Below are positions 11,071 to 21,851 of a stretch of 64,000 nt of DNA, in pieces. The translations under genes and the position numbers were made by a program. Under the pieces are notes generated by a model. That model saw only the letters and a list, made by a program, of their open reading frames with translations, searched no databases and was not told the DNA's origin. Every line of letters begins with the position of its first letter. The first letter of the stretch is position 1. Source of the stretch: Muscardinus avellanarius (Eukaryota; Chordata; Mammalia; Rodentia; Gliridae); NCBI GenBank assembly GCA_963383645.1, contig OY726560.1, forward strand, positions 64,373,058-64,437,057, read 5' to 3'.

Positions 11071-11240
11071 GCTGGCATGGTGGTATGCACCTTCAACTCC
11101 AGTATCTGGAGGGCTAAGACAGGAGGATTGCAGCCTCAGCAACTTAGAAAGACCTTTTTTTTTTTAAAAAAAAAATAGGGTTGGGAGTATAGTCTGGAGA
11201 TAAAATGCCCCCGAGTTCAGTCATCAAAAGAAAAAAAAAA
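11071..11240 (+). mobile_element. Older B1-ID SINE
   Basis: Begins gctggcatggtggtatgcacc immediately after the previous copy's target duplication. Diverged ID arm gagtatagtctggagataaaatg. So the younger type C copy landed at this SINE's 5' edge. Confidence 0.75.
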
Positions 11241-11420
11241 GAAAAAATAATAAATGGAGCTTACAATCTGATGTGGGACACAAATGATCAAACCAGCAAT
11301 TATAATAAAGGCAGAACTGAGTTTCCAATTTCAGATGTCTTCCAGCAGACTGGAGGCAGCAAAGCATATGATGAGGGCTGTGGAGTTTTAGGGATGACTT
11401 TCTCCAATGTGTAACTCTAT

Positions 11421-13255
11421 CAAAGGCCTCTAACATGTGGAAGAATTCTGTCCGCATAATTTTCCCAGGTTGCTGGCCTCCAGGGACCATTTATGGCTCT
11501 TTTTGCTGAGATGGTGTCAGGCCAAGCATGCTGCCTATTTGGCGTTCTTTATCCCATCTGCCATCTGCGAGCCTAGCCCCACCCCTTCCCCATTCGATCA
11601 TGTCCTAAATTCAGTAAGGACATAAGGCGATCCAGTTCTGTATCTGGGGACTGAAGATCAAGTCACCGTTGGGGATTTGTCAGCTGCCCCAATTGTGAAA
11701 GGTGGATTTCTGACACATTCCTAATCATTCTCTATAACCTCCCAAATATCTCTACTGCACTGACCCCTCCTCCCAAGGCTCCCCTCTACCACCAAGGGAT
11801 TCCCTTTGCACTTGGTGGATTTCCAGTTCCAGAGCCAATAAACTCCACTATTCCCTGCACATTTCACAAGGGGCTATCTCTCACAGTGCAGCCTGGGGCA
11901 GCCATTTCTTTTCCAACCTTCTTCAACTCAGGACCTGGAGATGGGGAGAATGTTCTGTCTACTTCCTATTCCCCGTTACACCCTGTGCCTGCTTGAAAGG
12001 AGAAATCATTGGTTGCATATATGTGGACGGCCCCAGTGATGTTAAGAGAAGCCCCTGGTAGAAAGTGGCCATTACCGTGTTCCAAACTCACCACTTGGTG
12101 CAACCAGACTCTCATGAAGGCACAAGGAAATATGTCATGCCAACGGTTTCTGCAGATGACTTGTTCACATTCATCTGACATGATTTTTTGGTGTCAGGAT
12201 TAGTGATCTTGGACCTCAGAGTTCAAGATGGCAGGTGAGTCAAAATACACCCAGAGGTCCTAGAGAAGTTTACACATGGCTAGCAAAGGCTGAAAGCCAG
12301 CCAGCCAAGTAGGGAAACAGCTCAAGAGTTCTGCCTGCAGAGATTTACTGAGATTTATTTGGAAAGTTATAGTCTTCCCCAAAATGAATCTGCAGCTTGC
12401 CTCACACTGATTATGAGGAGAAGGCTGAGGTCTTTAAAACAAGATTGTCGAATCCGTCGCTCCTTAAAGAGATTAATTAGGTAAATTTCATTGCAGTAAC
12501 ACCAGCTTCCTTGGAAAGAAACCATCCAACTTGAGAATGACTTTGAGTTTATATCTGGAAGCAAAGCAACGCTCGTGTTTACAGTGGAGGACGTGAGATG
12601 TTAGGTTCTGAGAGATGTTGATGTCATTCTTGGCATCCTGCAAATGATATAAAGGGCTCTGTGAAGAGGTAACACATTGTTAAATGTAACCTGAATGCGA
12701 GGAGAGAAGTGAAATGAACGCACACGCTGTTCGACCCTGCCGCCCACTCACCTGGTCTGCCCGCACCATCTGAGCTGAACCAGAAAGCAGCGGCCCAGGC
12801 GCCCCTCTTCTCTCACAGACATCCAGGGATGGAGGATTCTCCCATCCTGTGCAGTGGTTTGAAGCTTTAGCATTTTTAAGGGTGTTGTGGGTGAGAGTGG
12901 TGCAAAAGGCCAAGGAGAGAGGGTAGTGGTTCTGGCAGTTTTTGTCTGACCCTGGGTTAGTCACCCTCTCCGCGCCTTAGTTTGCCCATGTGTAAACTAA
13001 GAAGTCTAGACTCACTGGCTTCTCCTGATCAGCATACAAATCTGCTTGAGGGTCATTTCCCCTCCACTTGGGTAGCTTATCTAGAATGGAGTCATTTAAT
13101 GACCTCCCCTTCAACCCTCAAGGGAATCTGGGAATTGGGGGCTGACCCCTTAAGTGTGCACAGGTGGGCCTTTTAGTTGCAAACTGGACTCTGATCTTGG
13201 TAACAGTCAGGGGCTGGGGCAGTCCTGAGACTTTCTTAGAGGAGGAACTGTGTTA
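11421..13255. other. Low-repeat sequence with a MIR-like piece
   Basis: About 1.8 kb without recent SINEs. 12945-13010 (accctgggttagtcaccctctccgc) resembles a MIR core. No supported exon. Confidence 0.45.
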
Positions 13256-13271
13256 AAAACCTGCTCTTTCC

Positions 13272-13482
13272 GCCGGGCGTGGTGGCGCACGCTTGTAATC
13301 CCCGCGCTTGGGAGGCGGAGACAGGAGGATCGCACAGGTTCGAAGCCAGCCCCGCGCGCTGGCTTAGGAGACCCTGTTTCCAAATAAAAATGCAAAAATA
13401 GGTCTGGGAGGGTAGCCCGGAGATAGAAGGGCTTCCAGGAACCCCAGTACCACCAAAAAAAAAAAAAAAGAAAAAGAAAAAT
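13272..13482 (+). mobile_element. B1-ID SINE, type C
   Basis: gccgggcgtggtggcgcacg, cagccccgcgcgctggct, ID arm ending gcttccaggaacccc. Target CTGCTCTTTCC at 13261-13271 and 13483-13493. Confidence 0.94.
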
Positions 13483-13493
13483 CTGCTCTTTCC

Positions 13494-13915
13494 TTCTCCC
13501 CTCTCTCCCCCTCCTGCCTGACAGGTTTCCCAGTCTCTCCCTGTGTTTTCTAATTCCCTCGTTACTGAGAGGTGGGCAGGCAAGATTCTTTTGGAGAACT
13601 GCTAAATGAAGTCCAAATGTGTTAAGTGAGATGAAATCAGGTCATAGTGTGTGGTGTTTCTAACACAGTACTAGGGAGAGGGATCTCTGTCATTTTTTTT
13701 ATTTTTAGCTTCTCTGAAATTGTCTTCCACAGCAACCTCATACACTTGAATTACTTTGGCAAGGGTTTGAAAAGTCCCAGGATGACCTGTATATACAATC
13801 TCCCCTAATAATTAATTTGGTTTTTGCTTGGGGTTTTAAGGCCTGATCAACCTCTTAATCATTCTCTAGTCCACTGAGAGATCCTAAACTGGATTTCCTA
13901 CTTAAAAAGTTAGAG
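13494..13915. other. Low-repeat sequence, nothing recognised
   Basis: CT-rich start then AT-rich DNA; no feature supported. Confidence 0.5.
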
Positions 13916-13920
13916 GATAT

Positions 13921-14105
13921 GGCCAGGCACAGTGGTGCACACCTGTGATCCCAGCTACTCAGGAGGCCAAGGCAGGAGGATCATAAATTCGAGGCCAGCT
14001 GGGGCAATTTAGTGAGACCTGGCTCAAAATAAATTTTTCTTAAAAAAAGGGCTGGAGATGTAAATCAGTATAGTGTGTGCAAGGCCCCGGTTCAATTCCA
14101 AGTAT
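13921..14105 (+). mobile_element. Old B1-ID SINE
   Basis: ggccaggcacagtggtgcac, with the older left-arm form (cagctactcaggaggccaagg) and an ID arm close to the tRNA-derived ancestor (gcaaggccccggttcaattcc). Confidence 0.8.
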
Positions 14106-14167
14106 AAGAAAGGAAGGAAGAAAGAAAGAACAGAAAGGAGGAAGGGAGGGAGGGAGAGAGGAGGACA
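14106..14167. repeat. Purine-rich SINE tail (GGAA/GGGA)
   Basis: Degenerate A-rich tail of the preceding SINE turned into GGAA, GAAA and GGGA units. Confidence 0.8.
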
Positions 14168-14345
14168 GAGTTTGGCACAGTAGCACATGCCTATAATCCC
14201 AGTCCCTGGGAGGCTGAGACAGGAGGAACACAGGTTTAAAACCAGTCTCAACAATTTAGCAAGAGCCTGTTTCAAAATAAAAAGGGCTCGGGGTTTAGCT
14301 CAAAGGTCGAATGCCCCTGAGTTCAATGCCAGTACCGAAAAAGAA
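14168..14345 (+). mobile_element. B1-ID SINE
   Basis: Begins gtttggcacagtagcacatg; linker at 14272-14283 is short; ID arm tttagctcaaaggtcgaatg. Confidence 0.82.
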
Positions 14346-15392
14346 AAAAGCAAGTAGGTAAGTTAGTTACAAGGTACCTCTCTGAGGCCCCTCTATCGCT
14401 TTAACTTAGAGTGTTGTGTGGTTGGAACTTGAACCACCAAAGGCATGTTAGGACTCCAAGAACCTCAGAATAGACTTGCCGGGCCTGGAGAGTCGTGGGT
14501 CCTGGCTGGCTCTGGGGGTTTGGCGTTCCTTCCAAGGAAGGGGGAATGCGGGGCATTTTCACACTGGCTGCACATACACCGTCAAAAGCCTGTGTCTGTT
14601 CCAGACTCAGCAACTTAGGAGGACAGGAAATAACAGCATGAAAGCTCAGAGTTGATGCCCAAAGATAAGGACTAGATTGGAAAGTGTTATTTTTACTTGA
14701 AGATGGAAAAGGTTGGAGTGAGTTCACTTTGGGGAGAGATAGTCCAAGGGAGGATTGATAAACATCTTCAAACACACAGAGATTATTTTACAAAGACTGC
14801 GGAGGAGGAAAAAAGGAGAGGGAGGCACCGTCTGGTGGACCCATCGGGGGGAGGGAGACGGTCCTGACAGGGGGGCCGGACCCTGGAATGAGTCTCGGGA
14901 AGCTGTAAAATGCCCTTCTCTGGCACCCCATAAGCAGCGGCATTCCCTCCTTGTTGGAGAGGTTTACGAGTCTTATTCCCTGAGAGCAGGCGAGGGGCTA
15001 GACCAGACACGGCCATTAGCACTCATCCTGGCAGTTCCAATTTTTCATTGAAGGCCAAATAAAATCCACCCACAATTTTTTATGGCAAACAGCATTCAGA
15101 GAGCAGGAATGTCAGAGAAAAGGGAAACTATTTCACCTGTCAATGCCCAGCATCATAAGCATGGGAGCTGGCATACAGCGTCGGTGCCCTGGGGCACTCA
15201 AAAGGCCAGCTTTGCTTGTTGACCCACTTCTGCAGCTTCTTATAAGATTGATCCACTGCTTTCTCAAGCGTCCAGAATCCTGGGGTCCTATGAGTGCTTT
15301 TAAAGGAGCGTTTTGAATTTCCCTATGAGCTCTGTAGGAATGAATCGCTCTTTCTACCTCATTGATCACTCTGGAAATTAAAAAAAATAAAG
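14346..15392. other. Low-repeat sequence, nothing recognised
   Basis: About 1 kb without transposons. 14830-14910 is locally GC-rich. No exon supported. Confidence 0.5.
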
Positions 15393-15776
15393 CAAGGATT
15401 GCTGAGACAGAAAGACTGCAGGTTTGTGGTCAGCCTCAGCAATTTAGCAAGCCCCTATTTTGAAATAAAAAATAAAATAGGAGCCAGGCATGATGGTGCA
15501 CGTTTGTAATCCCAGTACTTGGGAGGCTGAAACTGGAGGATCTGTGTTCATGGCCAGCCTCAGCTACTTAGGCCCTTTGCAGTGTAGTGAGATGAGACCC
15601 TGTTTCAAAATGAATAATAAAAAATAGGGCTAAGGGTATACCTCGGAGGGAGAATGCCCTTGAGTTCCATCCCCAGTACCACCAAATAAACAAATAAATA
15701 AAATAAAATAGTGCTGGGGATTTAAATCAGAGGCAGAATCCCTTTTGTTTCAATCCCCAGTACCACAGAAGAAGAA
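15393..15776 (+). mobile_element. 5'-truncated SINE carrying another SINE in its linker
   Basis: Outer left arm 15396-15468 lacks its first about 60 bases; outer ID arm 15712-15776 lies beyond the inner copy. Its tail continues as the (GAA)/(GGA) tract. Confidence 0.82.
15481..15699 (+). mobile_element. Inner type A SINE (nested)
   Basis: Complete dimer flanked by AAAATAAAATAG at 15469-15480 and 15700-15711, i.e. by the host linker itself. Confidence 0.9.
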
Positions 15777-15864
15777 GAAGAAGAAGAAGAAGAAGAAGAA
15801 GAAGAAGAAGAAGAAGGAGGAGGAGGAGGAGGAGGAGGAGGAGGAGGAGGAGGAGGAGGAGGAA
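15777..15864. repeat. (GAA)n(GGA)n homopurine SINE tail
   Basis: 88 purines in a row, GAA units followed by GGA units, immediately after the ID arm of the outer SINE. Confidence 0.95.
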
Positions 15865-16151
15865 TTGGTCAGTGGTGAGGTTTAATTTTGCTGAGTTGCC
15901 TGATTTGTGAAATGGATGAGTTTTATGTATGTTTGTTTGAGTCAGGATAACAGATAACACCACCTCTTAGGATCCTGTGTTGTAGGTTGTACTGCAAGCC
16001 ACCTAGTGTGTGTGCAATTGTCCTTCAGTCTCTAGTATTCATGGGAGATTGGTTCTGAGTCTTCCTGTGGTTCCTAAAATCTATACATACCGAAGTCCTT
16101 TGTATAAAAATCCATAGATTTCCTTATAACCTAGCGACATCCTCCTATGTT

Positions 16152-16419
16152 CGTTCTCTTTCTTTCTTGCTTTCTTGCTTTCTTGCTTTCTTGCTTTCTT
16201 GCTTTCTTTCTTTTGTTTTTGCGGGTCTGGGGATGGAACCCAGGGCCATTCTCCCTCTGAGCTACATCTCCAGCCCTATTTTTATTCTTTATTTTGAAAC
16301 AGGGTCTCACTGAGTTGCAGAGGGCCTCACTAAGTAGCTGAGGCTGTCCATGAACCACGATCCTCCGGTCTCAGCCTCCTGAATGCTGGGATTACAAGCA
16401 TGCGCCACCACGCCCGGCT
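16152..16419 (-). mobile_element. Type A SINE with CTTT/CTTG tail
   Basis: Tail complement at 16156-16215 is CTTT/CTTG. Target CTCCTATGT at 16143-16151 and 16420-16428. Confidence 0.92.
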
Positions 16420-16555
16420 CTCCTATGTACTTTAAATAATCTCTAAAGTGCTTCTAATGTAAATGTGATATAAATCACTGTTAAACTGTATTACTTAGGG
16501 AAAAATGACAAGAAAAAAGTTCATACATGTTTGGTACAGATACAACTCTTCCTAG

Positions 16556-16556
<1 letters not shown>

Positions 16557-16586
<30 letters not shown>

Positions 16587-16762
16587 GTACTGAAGATTGA
16601 ACCCAGGGACATATTACCTCTGAGCTACATCCCTATTTTGAAACAGGTTCTCACTAACCTGCGGAAGGCCTCACTAAGTAGCTGAGGTTGGCCGCAAACC
16701 CAGATCCTCCTGTCTCAGCTTTCCAAGTACTGGAATTACAAGTGTGCGCCACCACATCCGCC
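16557..16762 (-). mobile_element. B1-ID SINE with (CTTT)n tail
   Basis: (CTTT)n at 16557-16587, then gtactgaagattgaacccag. ID-to-left-arm linker is short. Confidence 0.88.
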
Positions 16763-16840
16763 TTCCTGACATTTTTCAACCTGTGTGTGATTGAATCCGC
16801 AGATGGATAAAAAATGCTGATGGTACCTGCCCCATCTCTA

Positions 16841-17840
16841 CTACCAGGGACAGAGTGACCTTAACCTTCAGAGTTCTGGTTTACCTACCCGTAAGAATAA
16901 ACCTGTCTAGCAATTGTGATTAAATATCCCACTTTATCTCCCAAAATGTTGCTTGTACTTTGATATTTTTTCTTTGTATTAATTCCTTTTTAATTATATA
17001 AATTTATTTTAAAAATAACTACAAAAGCCAAACCATTTTCCATAAATAGAAAGCAAATGCGAAGCAAAATACAATGAAAACAAAGCTATGTTATTAAGCT
17101 CTAGCTAGTAACCTATGCTTGCCAAAGAGTCTAAGCCCGAGGCTTGTGCTCTCTTTATTAAAAAGGGAGATTAGTAGTGCTAGAAGTGTTAAGGTTATAC
17201 TAGTCCCTAACTGGTACTTTCTCCTTGACATAATCATGAGAGTTAAAAGAAAGCTGAAAGCTTGGCTCTCTCTTTTAAGAGAATTGTGTGTGTGTGCTGA
17301 AACGATTTTTAAATGAACAGAGAAGTTGAAAGGACAACATGAAAGTACTCCAGTAGATCTTTTACCTGGATTTAGTAGGTTGTTTGTGTGTTTCTTTTCC
17401 AAACACTAAGCCAAAATGAAATAGCCTCTGAAGCAGCAAGGCTCAAGTTTCTGGACTGGAGCTGGAAAAGACGGCGGCAAATCCAGGAGCCCAAGGGATG
17501 GCTTTGAGCCAGCGCAGGGTGCGCGGAGTGGGACCCAGGAGGCTTGCCCGCTATGCCCAGCTACCTGTGGAGTTGTAAACGCCATTTACGCTTACAAGCC
17601 AGGACGCCTTTCAGAATCCTCACCCCTGAAGGCTGGCTGAGTTTTTGTTTTTATCATGTACGATATGTAGTTTTGAGATGAGTATATATCAGAAGGGCTA
17701 AACCAACCAATGAACAGAGGCGCTGCCTCACATATCAGTTAAGTTTTCTTGGCAAGAACACTTAAAATCTGCTTAAATAATATTCAAAAGTTTAATTTTT
17801 TGTTATTAACTATAGTTGCCATGCTGTGCAGCAGATCTCT
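16841..17840. other. Low-repeat sequence, nothing recognised
   Basis: AT-rich to about 17430, then a GC-richer stretch 17450-17640 (gcagggtgcgcggagtggg). A 102-codon reverse frame at 17094-17402 has no recognisable motif. Confidence 0.45.
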
Positions 17841-17850
17841 TGAATTTATT

Positions 17851-17883
<33 letters not shown>

Positions 17884-18082
17884 GTACTGGGGGTGGAACC
17901 CAGGGGCTTTTCTATCTCTGGGCTATACTCCCAGACCTATTGTATACTTTATTTGGAAACAGGGTCTCACTAAGTTGCTGAGAGCCTCACTAAGTAGCCG
18001 AGGCTGACTTTGAATCTGTGCGATCCTCCTGTCTCAGCCTCCCAAGCACTGGGATTACAAGGGTTTGCTGCCACGCCCGGCT
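17851..18082 (-). mobile_element. Type B SINE with (GT)n tail
   Basis: GT run 17856-17882 replaces the A tail, then ggtactgggggtggaaccc. Target TGAATTTATT 17841-17850, TGGATTTATT 18083-18092. Confidence 0.92.
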
Positions 18083-18094
18083 TGGATTTATTTT

Positions 18095-18097
<3 letters not shown>

Positions 18098-18146
<49 letters not shown>

Positions 18147-18335
18147 GGAGAGTAAACCCAGGAGCATTCTACCTTGAGCTAAATCCCAACTTAATTTTTA
18201 TTTTTGTTTCACAACAGGGTCTCTCTAGGTTACTGAGAGTCTCACTATTACCAGAGACTGTCCCTGAACCTGTGATAGTCCTGTCTCAGCCTCCCAAGTA
18301 CTGGGGTTACAGGTATACAACACCATGCCTGGCTG
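18098..18335 (-). mobile_element. B1-ID SINE with (GT)n tail
   Basis: GT run 18099-18141, then ttactggagagtaaaccc; left arm diverged (tctaggttactgagagtctcac). Confidence 0.87.
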
Positions 18336-18344
18336 TGCTTGATT

Positions 18345-18960
18345 TTTATAGCCTTTGACTAACATTCCAAACATTCCAAACTCCCCCCAACTCTCCAGCC
18401 CCTGGTAACCATCCATTACTCGCTACTCCTTAGAATTCAAGATTTTTAAATTCCACATATGAGATAATGAATTATTTGTCCTTCTGTCTGTCTTATTTTA
18501 CTTAATGCAATATCCTCCAGGTCCATTCATATTATCCCAAATGACAGGATTTCCCTCTTTTTAAAGATTGAATAGTATTCCATTATTATGTATATACCAC
18601 ATTTCTCTATCCATTCATCAGTTTTTGGATACCTTCGCTGATCTCATGTGCTGACTATTGTGAATGGTGATGGAATGCACACGGAAGGCAGATGTCTCGT
18701 GAAGATATTAGATGTACTGATTTCATTTCCTTTGAATACATGCCCAGCAATGAGATGGCTGGGTCGCTTAGGAGGTCTATATCTTTTTTTTTTTTTTTGA
18801 GGATCCTCTATGTTTTTCCCATAATGGCTATATTAATTTATATGCCTATCAATGGATTTACCAGTTATGAACACTGGCCACAATTGTTTTACCATTCTCT
18901 CTTTCTCTGTCTCTCTGTATATATGTATTTTCTGTGAACCATTGAGTGGGTTGTATATAC
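18345..18960 (-). mobile_element. Antisense old L1 (L1M-type) 3' fragment
   Basis: Shows landmarks of an ancient L1 read backwards: attccacatatgagataatg, aatgcaatatcctccaggtc, ttgaatagtattccattatt, tccataatggct-like near 18820. Strongly diverged, 3'UTR into ORF2 end, not coding. Confidence 0.8.
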
Positions 18961-19852
18961 CAGGCCTTTAATACCCCAGCATTTTATTTCCTAAGAACAT
19001 GGATAATTTCTTTTATAATAATGCTATAATTATCATATTCCAAGATTTTAACCTTTGTGCAGTACCTTCATCTGACTGTAGTCTATAATTTAGTCTTGTC
19101 ATTTGACCCAAGAATGTGATTTATAGCATTTTTTCCCCTGGCATAGGCATTTAATGGCCCTGTATCTTCAGTATGTTTAATCTGAACCATCCTGCAGCCT
19201 TTCTTTGTCTTTCATGACCTTGACATTTTTGGGGAATGCAGCCTAACTACTTTATAGACTGACCCTAAATTCCAGGTTGTCTGATTTGATGCAGGAAAGG
19301 CGGACGCACTTCTGACTCTAGCTGCCTGCTGCCATGCCTCCGTTCCTATGGAATACTTTCTTCCATGCCAGCAAAAGCCACCCCACACTTGGCTGACGCC
19401 GAAAGAAGAATCTCCCAGGTATCTTCCAGTACATTTTAGTTTATATTTCTGAAGAAAATCCAAACACTGATATCAGCCAACTCACATAATCTAAAATAAA
19501 TCATATCATGCACAGTATTTTATGTTGTTTCTGGGGCTGCCAGATATTGTATAGATGGCCTAGGGTTTCCAGAGGAGTGTTGTACATTCCTCTGTCTATG
19601 ATAAAGACCGACGAGGCTTTTCACTTAAAGAGGCAGGCCCAGGCCCAGGAGAGAGGGTAGAAAGAAAGAAAATGCCTGACTCACATGCAGGGTGGGTGGA
19701 GGGAGCAACAATTCCTGTTCCGTGTAGCTTCTGTTAAGAATGGAAATACTAATAAATAATGGGAGAGAGAGGGGGTCCCTGGTGAGCTATTTGGGTCAGA
19801 GTGGAAGTTTCCATGAGGAGTTAGAGAGGACAGCCAGTCTGCTAAATAAAGT
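18961..19852. other. AT-rich sequence, possible old repeat
   Basis: 19100-19290 (ctttcatgaccttgacattttt) has the look of an ancient interspersed repeat I cannot name. Otherwise nothing supported. Confidence 0.35.
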
Positions 19853-19861
19853 ATCTTTGTA

Positions 19862-20064
19862 AGATTTGTTTTTTTCTGTACTGGAGACTGAACCCAAGGA
19901 CATACTATCACTGAGGTATACCTCTAGCCCTTTTTATTTTATTTTTATTTTTATTTTGAAACAGGGTCTTGCTAACTTGCCAAGGCTGGCCTCAAACCTG
20001 TGATCTTCTTGTCTCAGCTTCCCAAGCATTAGAATTACAAGCATGCCTCATAGCACCTGGTGTC
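19862..20064 (-). mobile_element. Older B1-ID SINE
   Basis: ctgtactggagactgaacccaa; left arm of older form (cttgccaaggctggcctc). Target TCTTTGTAA at 19853-19861 and 20065-20073. Confidence 0.85.
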
Positions 20065-20076
20065 TCTTTGTAACTT

Positions 20077-20140
20077 AAATAAATAAATAAATAAATAAAT
20101 ACACACATATATCTATATATCTATATCTATATATAGACAT
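20077..20140. repeat. (AAAT)n and (TATC/TA)n low-complexity tract
   Basis: AAAT units to about 20101, then ACAT and CTATAT units. Confidence 0.85.
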
Positions 20141-20149
20141 ATCTATGTT

Positions 20150-20446
20150 AACCTGGGTGTGGTGGCGCATGCCTGTAATCCCAGTATTTGGGAGGGTGGG
20201 ACAGGAGGATCACAGGTTTGCAGCCAGCCTCAACAACTTAGTGAGGCTCTCTGCAACTTTGTGAGACCCTGTTTCAAAATAAAAGAATAAAATGAGACTA
20301 GGAGTATAGCTCAGAGACAGAATGTCCCTGGGTTCCATCCCCAGTGCCCAAACAACACACTAACAAACATAAAATAAAATAAAGTAAAATAGGGCTGGTT
20401 GGGTAGCTCAGAGGGAGAATGCCTCTGGGTTCAATCCCTAGCACCA
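20150..20446 (+). mobile_element. B1-ID-ID SINE with an extra ID arm
   Basis: Complete type A dimer (20150-20350) followed by an A-rich spacer and a second ID arm at 20393-20446 (gggtagctcagagggagaatg). No left arm for the second ID arm is found upstream, so it may be a trimer rather than a nested pair. Confidence 0.7.
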
Positions 20447-20448
20447 CT

Positions 20449-20478
20449 ATACATACATACATACATACATACATACAT
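20449..20478. repeat. (CATA)n SINE tail
   Basis: Seven or so ATAC units directly after the extra ID arm. Confidence 0.92.
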
Positions 20479-20489
20479 GTATATATATG

Positions 20490-21040
20490 TATATTTATCA
20501 GAATGCACCAATAAAAAGTATTTTTTCCAGACAGAAAATCAACTCAAACTAGCATAGATAAAAAAGGGAATTGCTTGGCTCGCTTATTAGGCTTTGGGAC
20601 TGGCTAGATCCAGGAGCTCAAATAACATCATCAGCACTTTTGGTTTGTCTGCTTTTTCCTAAGCGGGTTTCTTTTTCTCCATTGGGATTAAAAAAAAAAA
20701 AAAAGGAAAAAGAGGAAGAGGCTTCCACTAGTTTACATAAAGACCACAATCTCAGGAAGACCCCTTCCCTGTATTAGTCCTCCAAAGTAGATTCTGAATG
20801 ACACTGTCGAGGTCATGTGTCCACTGCTGGGTTCATCATTGTGCTTAGGAAGAAGCGGTGTTCTGATCAGCCTGGGCTGTCAATGCCTCACATTCCCTGG
20901 GGAGTCAGGGTCTGTGCTCGATAATCTTATCAGGTGTAGAAGAGGCGGTTCCCCAATGGAAAAGGTGTTAGTCAGGGACAAAACGAGTAGATATTATATC
21001 TATGTATATAATAATATAATATGTATATAGATGGTGGCTT
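20490..21040. other. Low-repeat sequence
   Basis: Contains an A run at 20691-20704 and TATATA-rich DNA at 20990-21030. No gene or repeat supported. Confidence 0.45.
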
Positions 21041-21043
21041 AAG

Positions 21044-21054
21044 AAGTTCTGTGA
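21044..21054 (+). repeat. 5' target duplication of the L1-like element
   Basis: AAGTTCTGTGA, repeated exactly at 24214-24224; extends to 14 positions with one mismatch. Confidence 0.8.
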
Positions 21055-21236
21055 TGACTTCCGGGAAGATGGCGACCGAGAAAAGCGGGGCTTAAGAGCC
21101 CCATTAACAAACAATCTCCATTACCACAAAATCAGCGCCTTTCATAGCCAGAAAACACCATCACCAGAGAAACAAAAAAATCACCAGGCTCCAGAGAGAA
21201 AGTGGACTGAGAACAGAGCTCAGAGCCACAGAGGAG

Positions 21237-21545
21237 ATACACCGGCCTCACGCCCGAGGACGCGGCAGCAGCGCCATACTGCCAGCGGCAGCGGCGATTT
21301 CACTGGACGGCTACAGCAAGCCAAGGTGAGCCACTGCGGAACAGCCAGGCGGGATCTTTCGGCGCAGGGAGCATCTAAAGCTCCCAGTGGCTGAGCTCAG
21401 CACACGCTGCAGGGACTCAGAGTGGAACTCAAAACCAGAGAAGAAAAAATACACCAGTCTCACGGCCGAGGGCGTGGCAGCGGTGCCATATTGCCACCGG
21501 TGGCAGCAGCAGTGAATTCACCGAGTCCAGTACAGCTACATCTGT
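21237..21545 (+). repeat. Two diverged tandem units in the L1 5' UTR
   Basis: atacaccggcctcacgcccg at 21237 recurs as atacaccagtctcacggccg at 21449, followed in both by a 'GGCAGC...GCCATA(C/T)TGCCA' segment: period about 212 bp. A second looser pair starts ctccctggg at about 21605 and 21709. L1 promoters in several rodents are built of such monomers. Confidence 0.65.
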
Positions 21546-21851
21546 GTACTCAGGAACAGTGAGTCAAATTGCGGGCCACAGCGGAGAAATCCCAGTACTG
21601 TACTCCCTGGGACTTGACCCAGTGGGGGAGTGGCGGTTGCAGAGATATCACACCATAGGAGAACGTGCAACCTGGCACCCCCCATAGTCTAAAGCAGCCT
21701 CTATCAACTCCCTGGGTCGGAGACTCTGTGATACAACCCAGTAAAGGAGTAGTGGGGTCAGAGATACTACAGACTCGAGATCCAGAGCACCTTAAGTGAA
21801 GTCATAGTGACCCAAGGGAAGAACCCAGAGAAGGCACAAACTTCTGAAATC

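Larger units (their letters stand above)
10735..11420 (+). mobile_element. Ancient interspersed repeat split by two SINEs
   Basis: 10735-10834 (catccattcatcaagtactg, gagtgctatctctgtgccag) and 11245-11420 (aatggagcttacaatctgatg) look like the two halves of one old mammalian repeat. I cannot name the family with certainty. Confidence 0.4.
16011..16840 (+). mobile_element. MER2-like transposon fossil split by two SINEs
   Basis: Pieces 16015-16142 (caattgtccttcagtctc), 16429-16550 (gacaagaaaaaagttcatac) and 16763-16835 join into one MER2-like element in + orientation. More diverged than the copy at 6264. Confidence 0.65.

Noticed and set aside
17450..17640. GC-rich patch as a CpG-island promoter
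   Set aside because: Only about 200 bases, few CpGs, no TATA/Inr or exon following.
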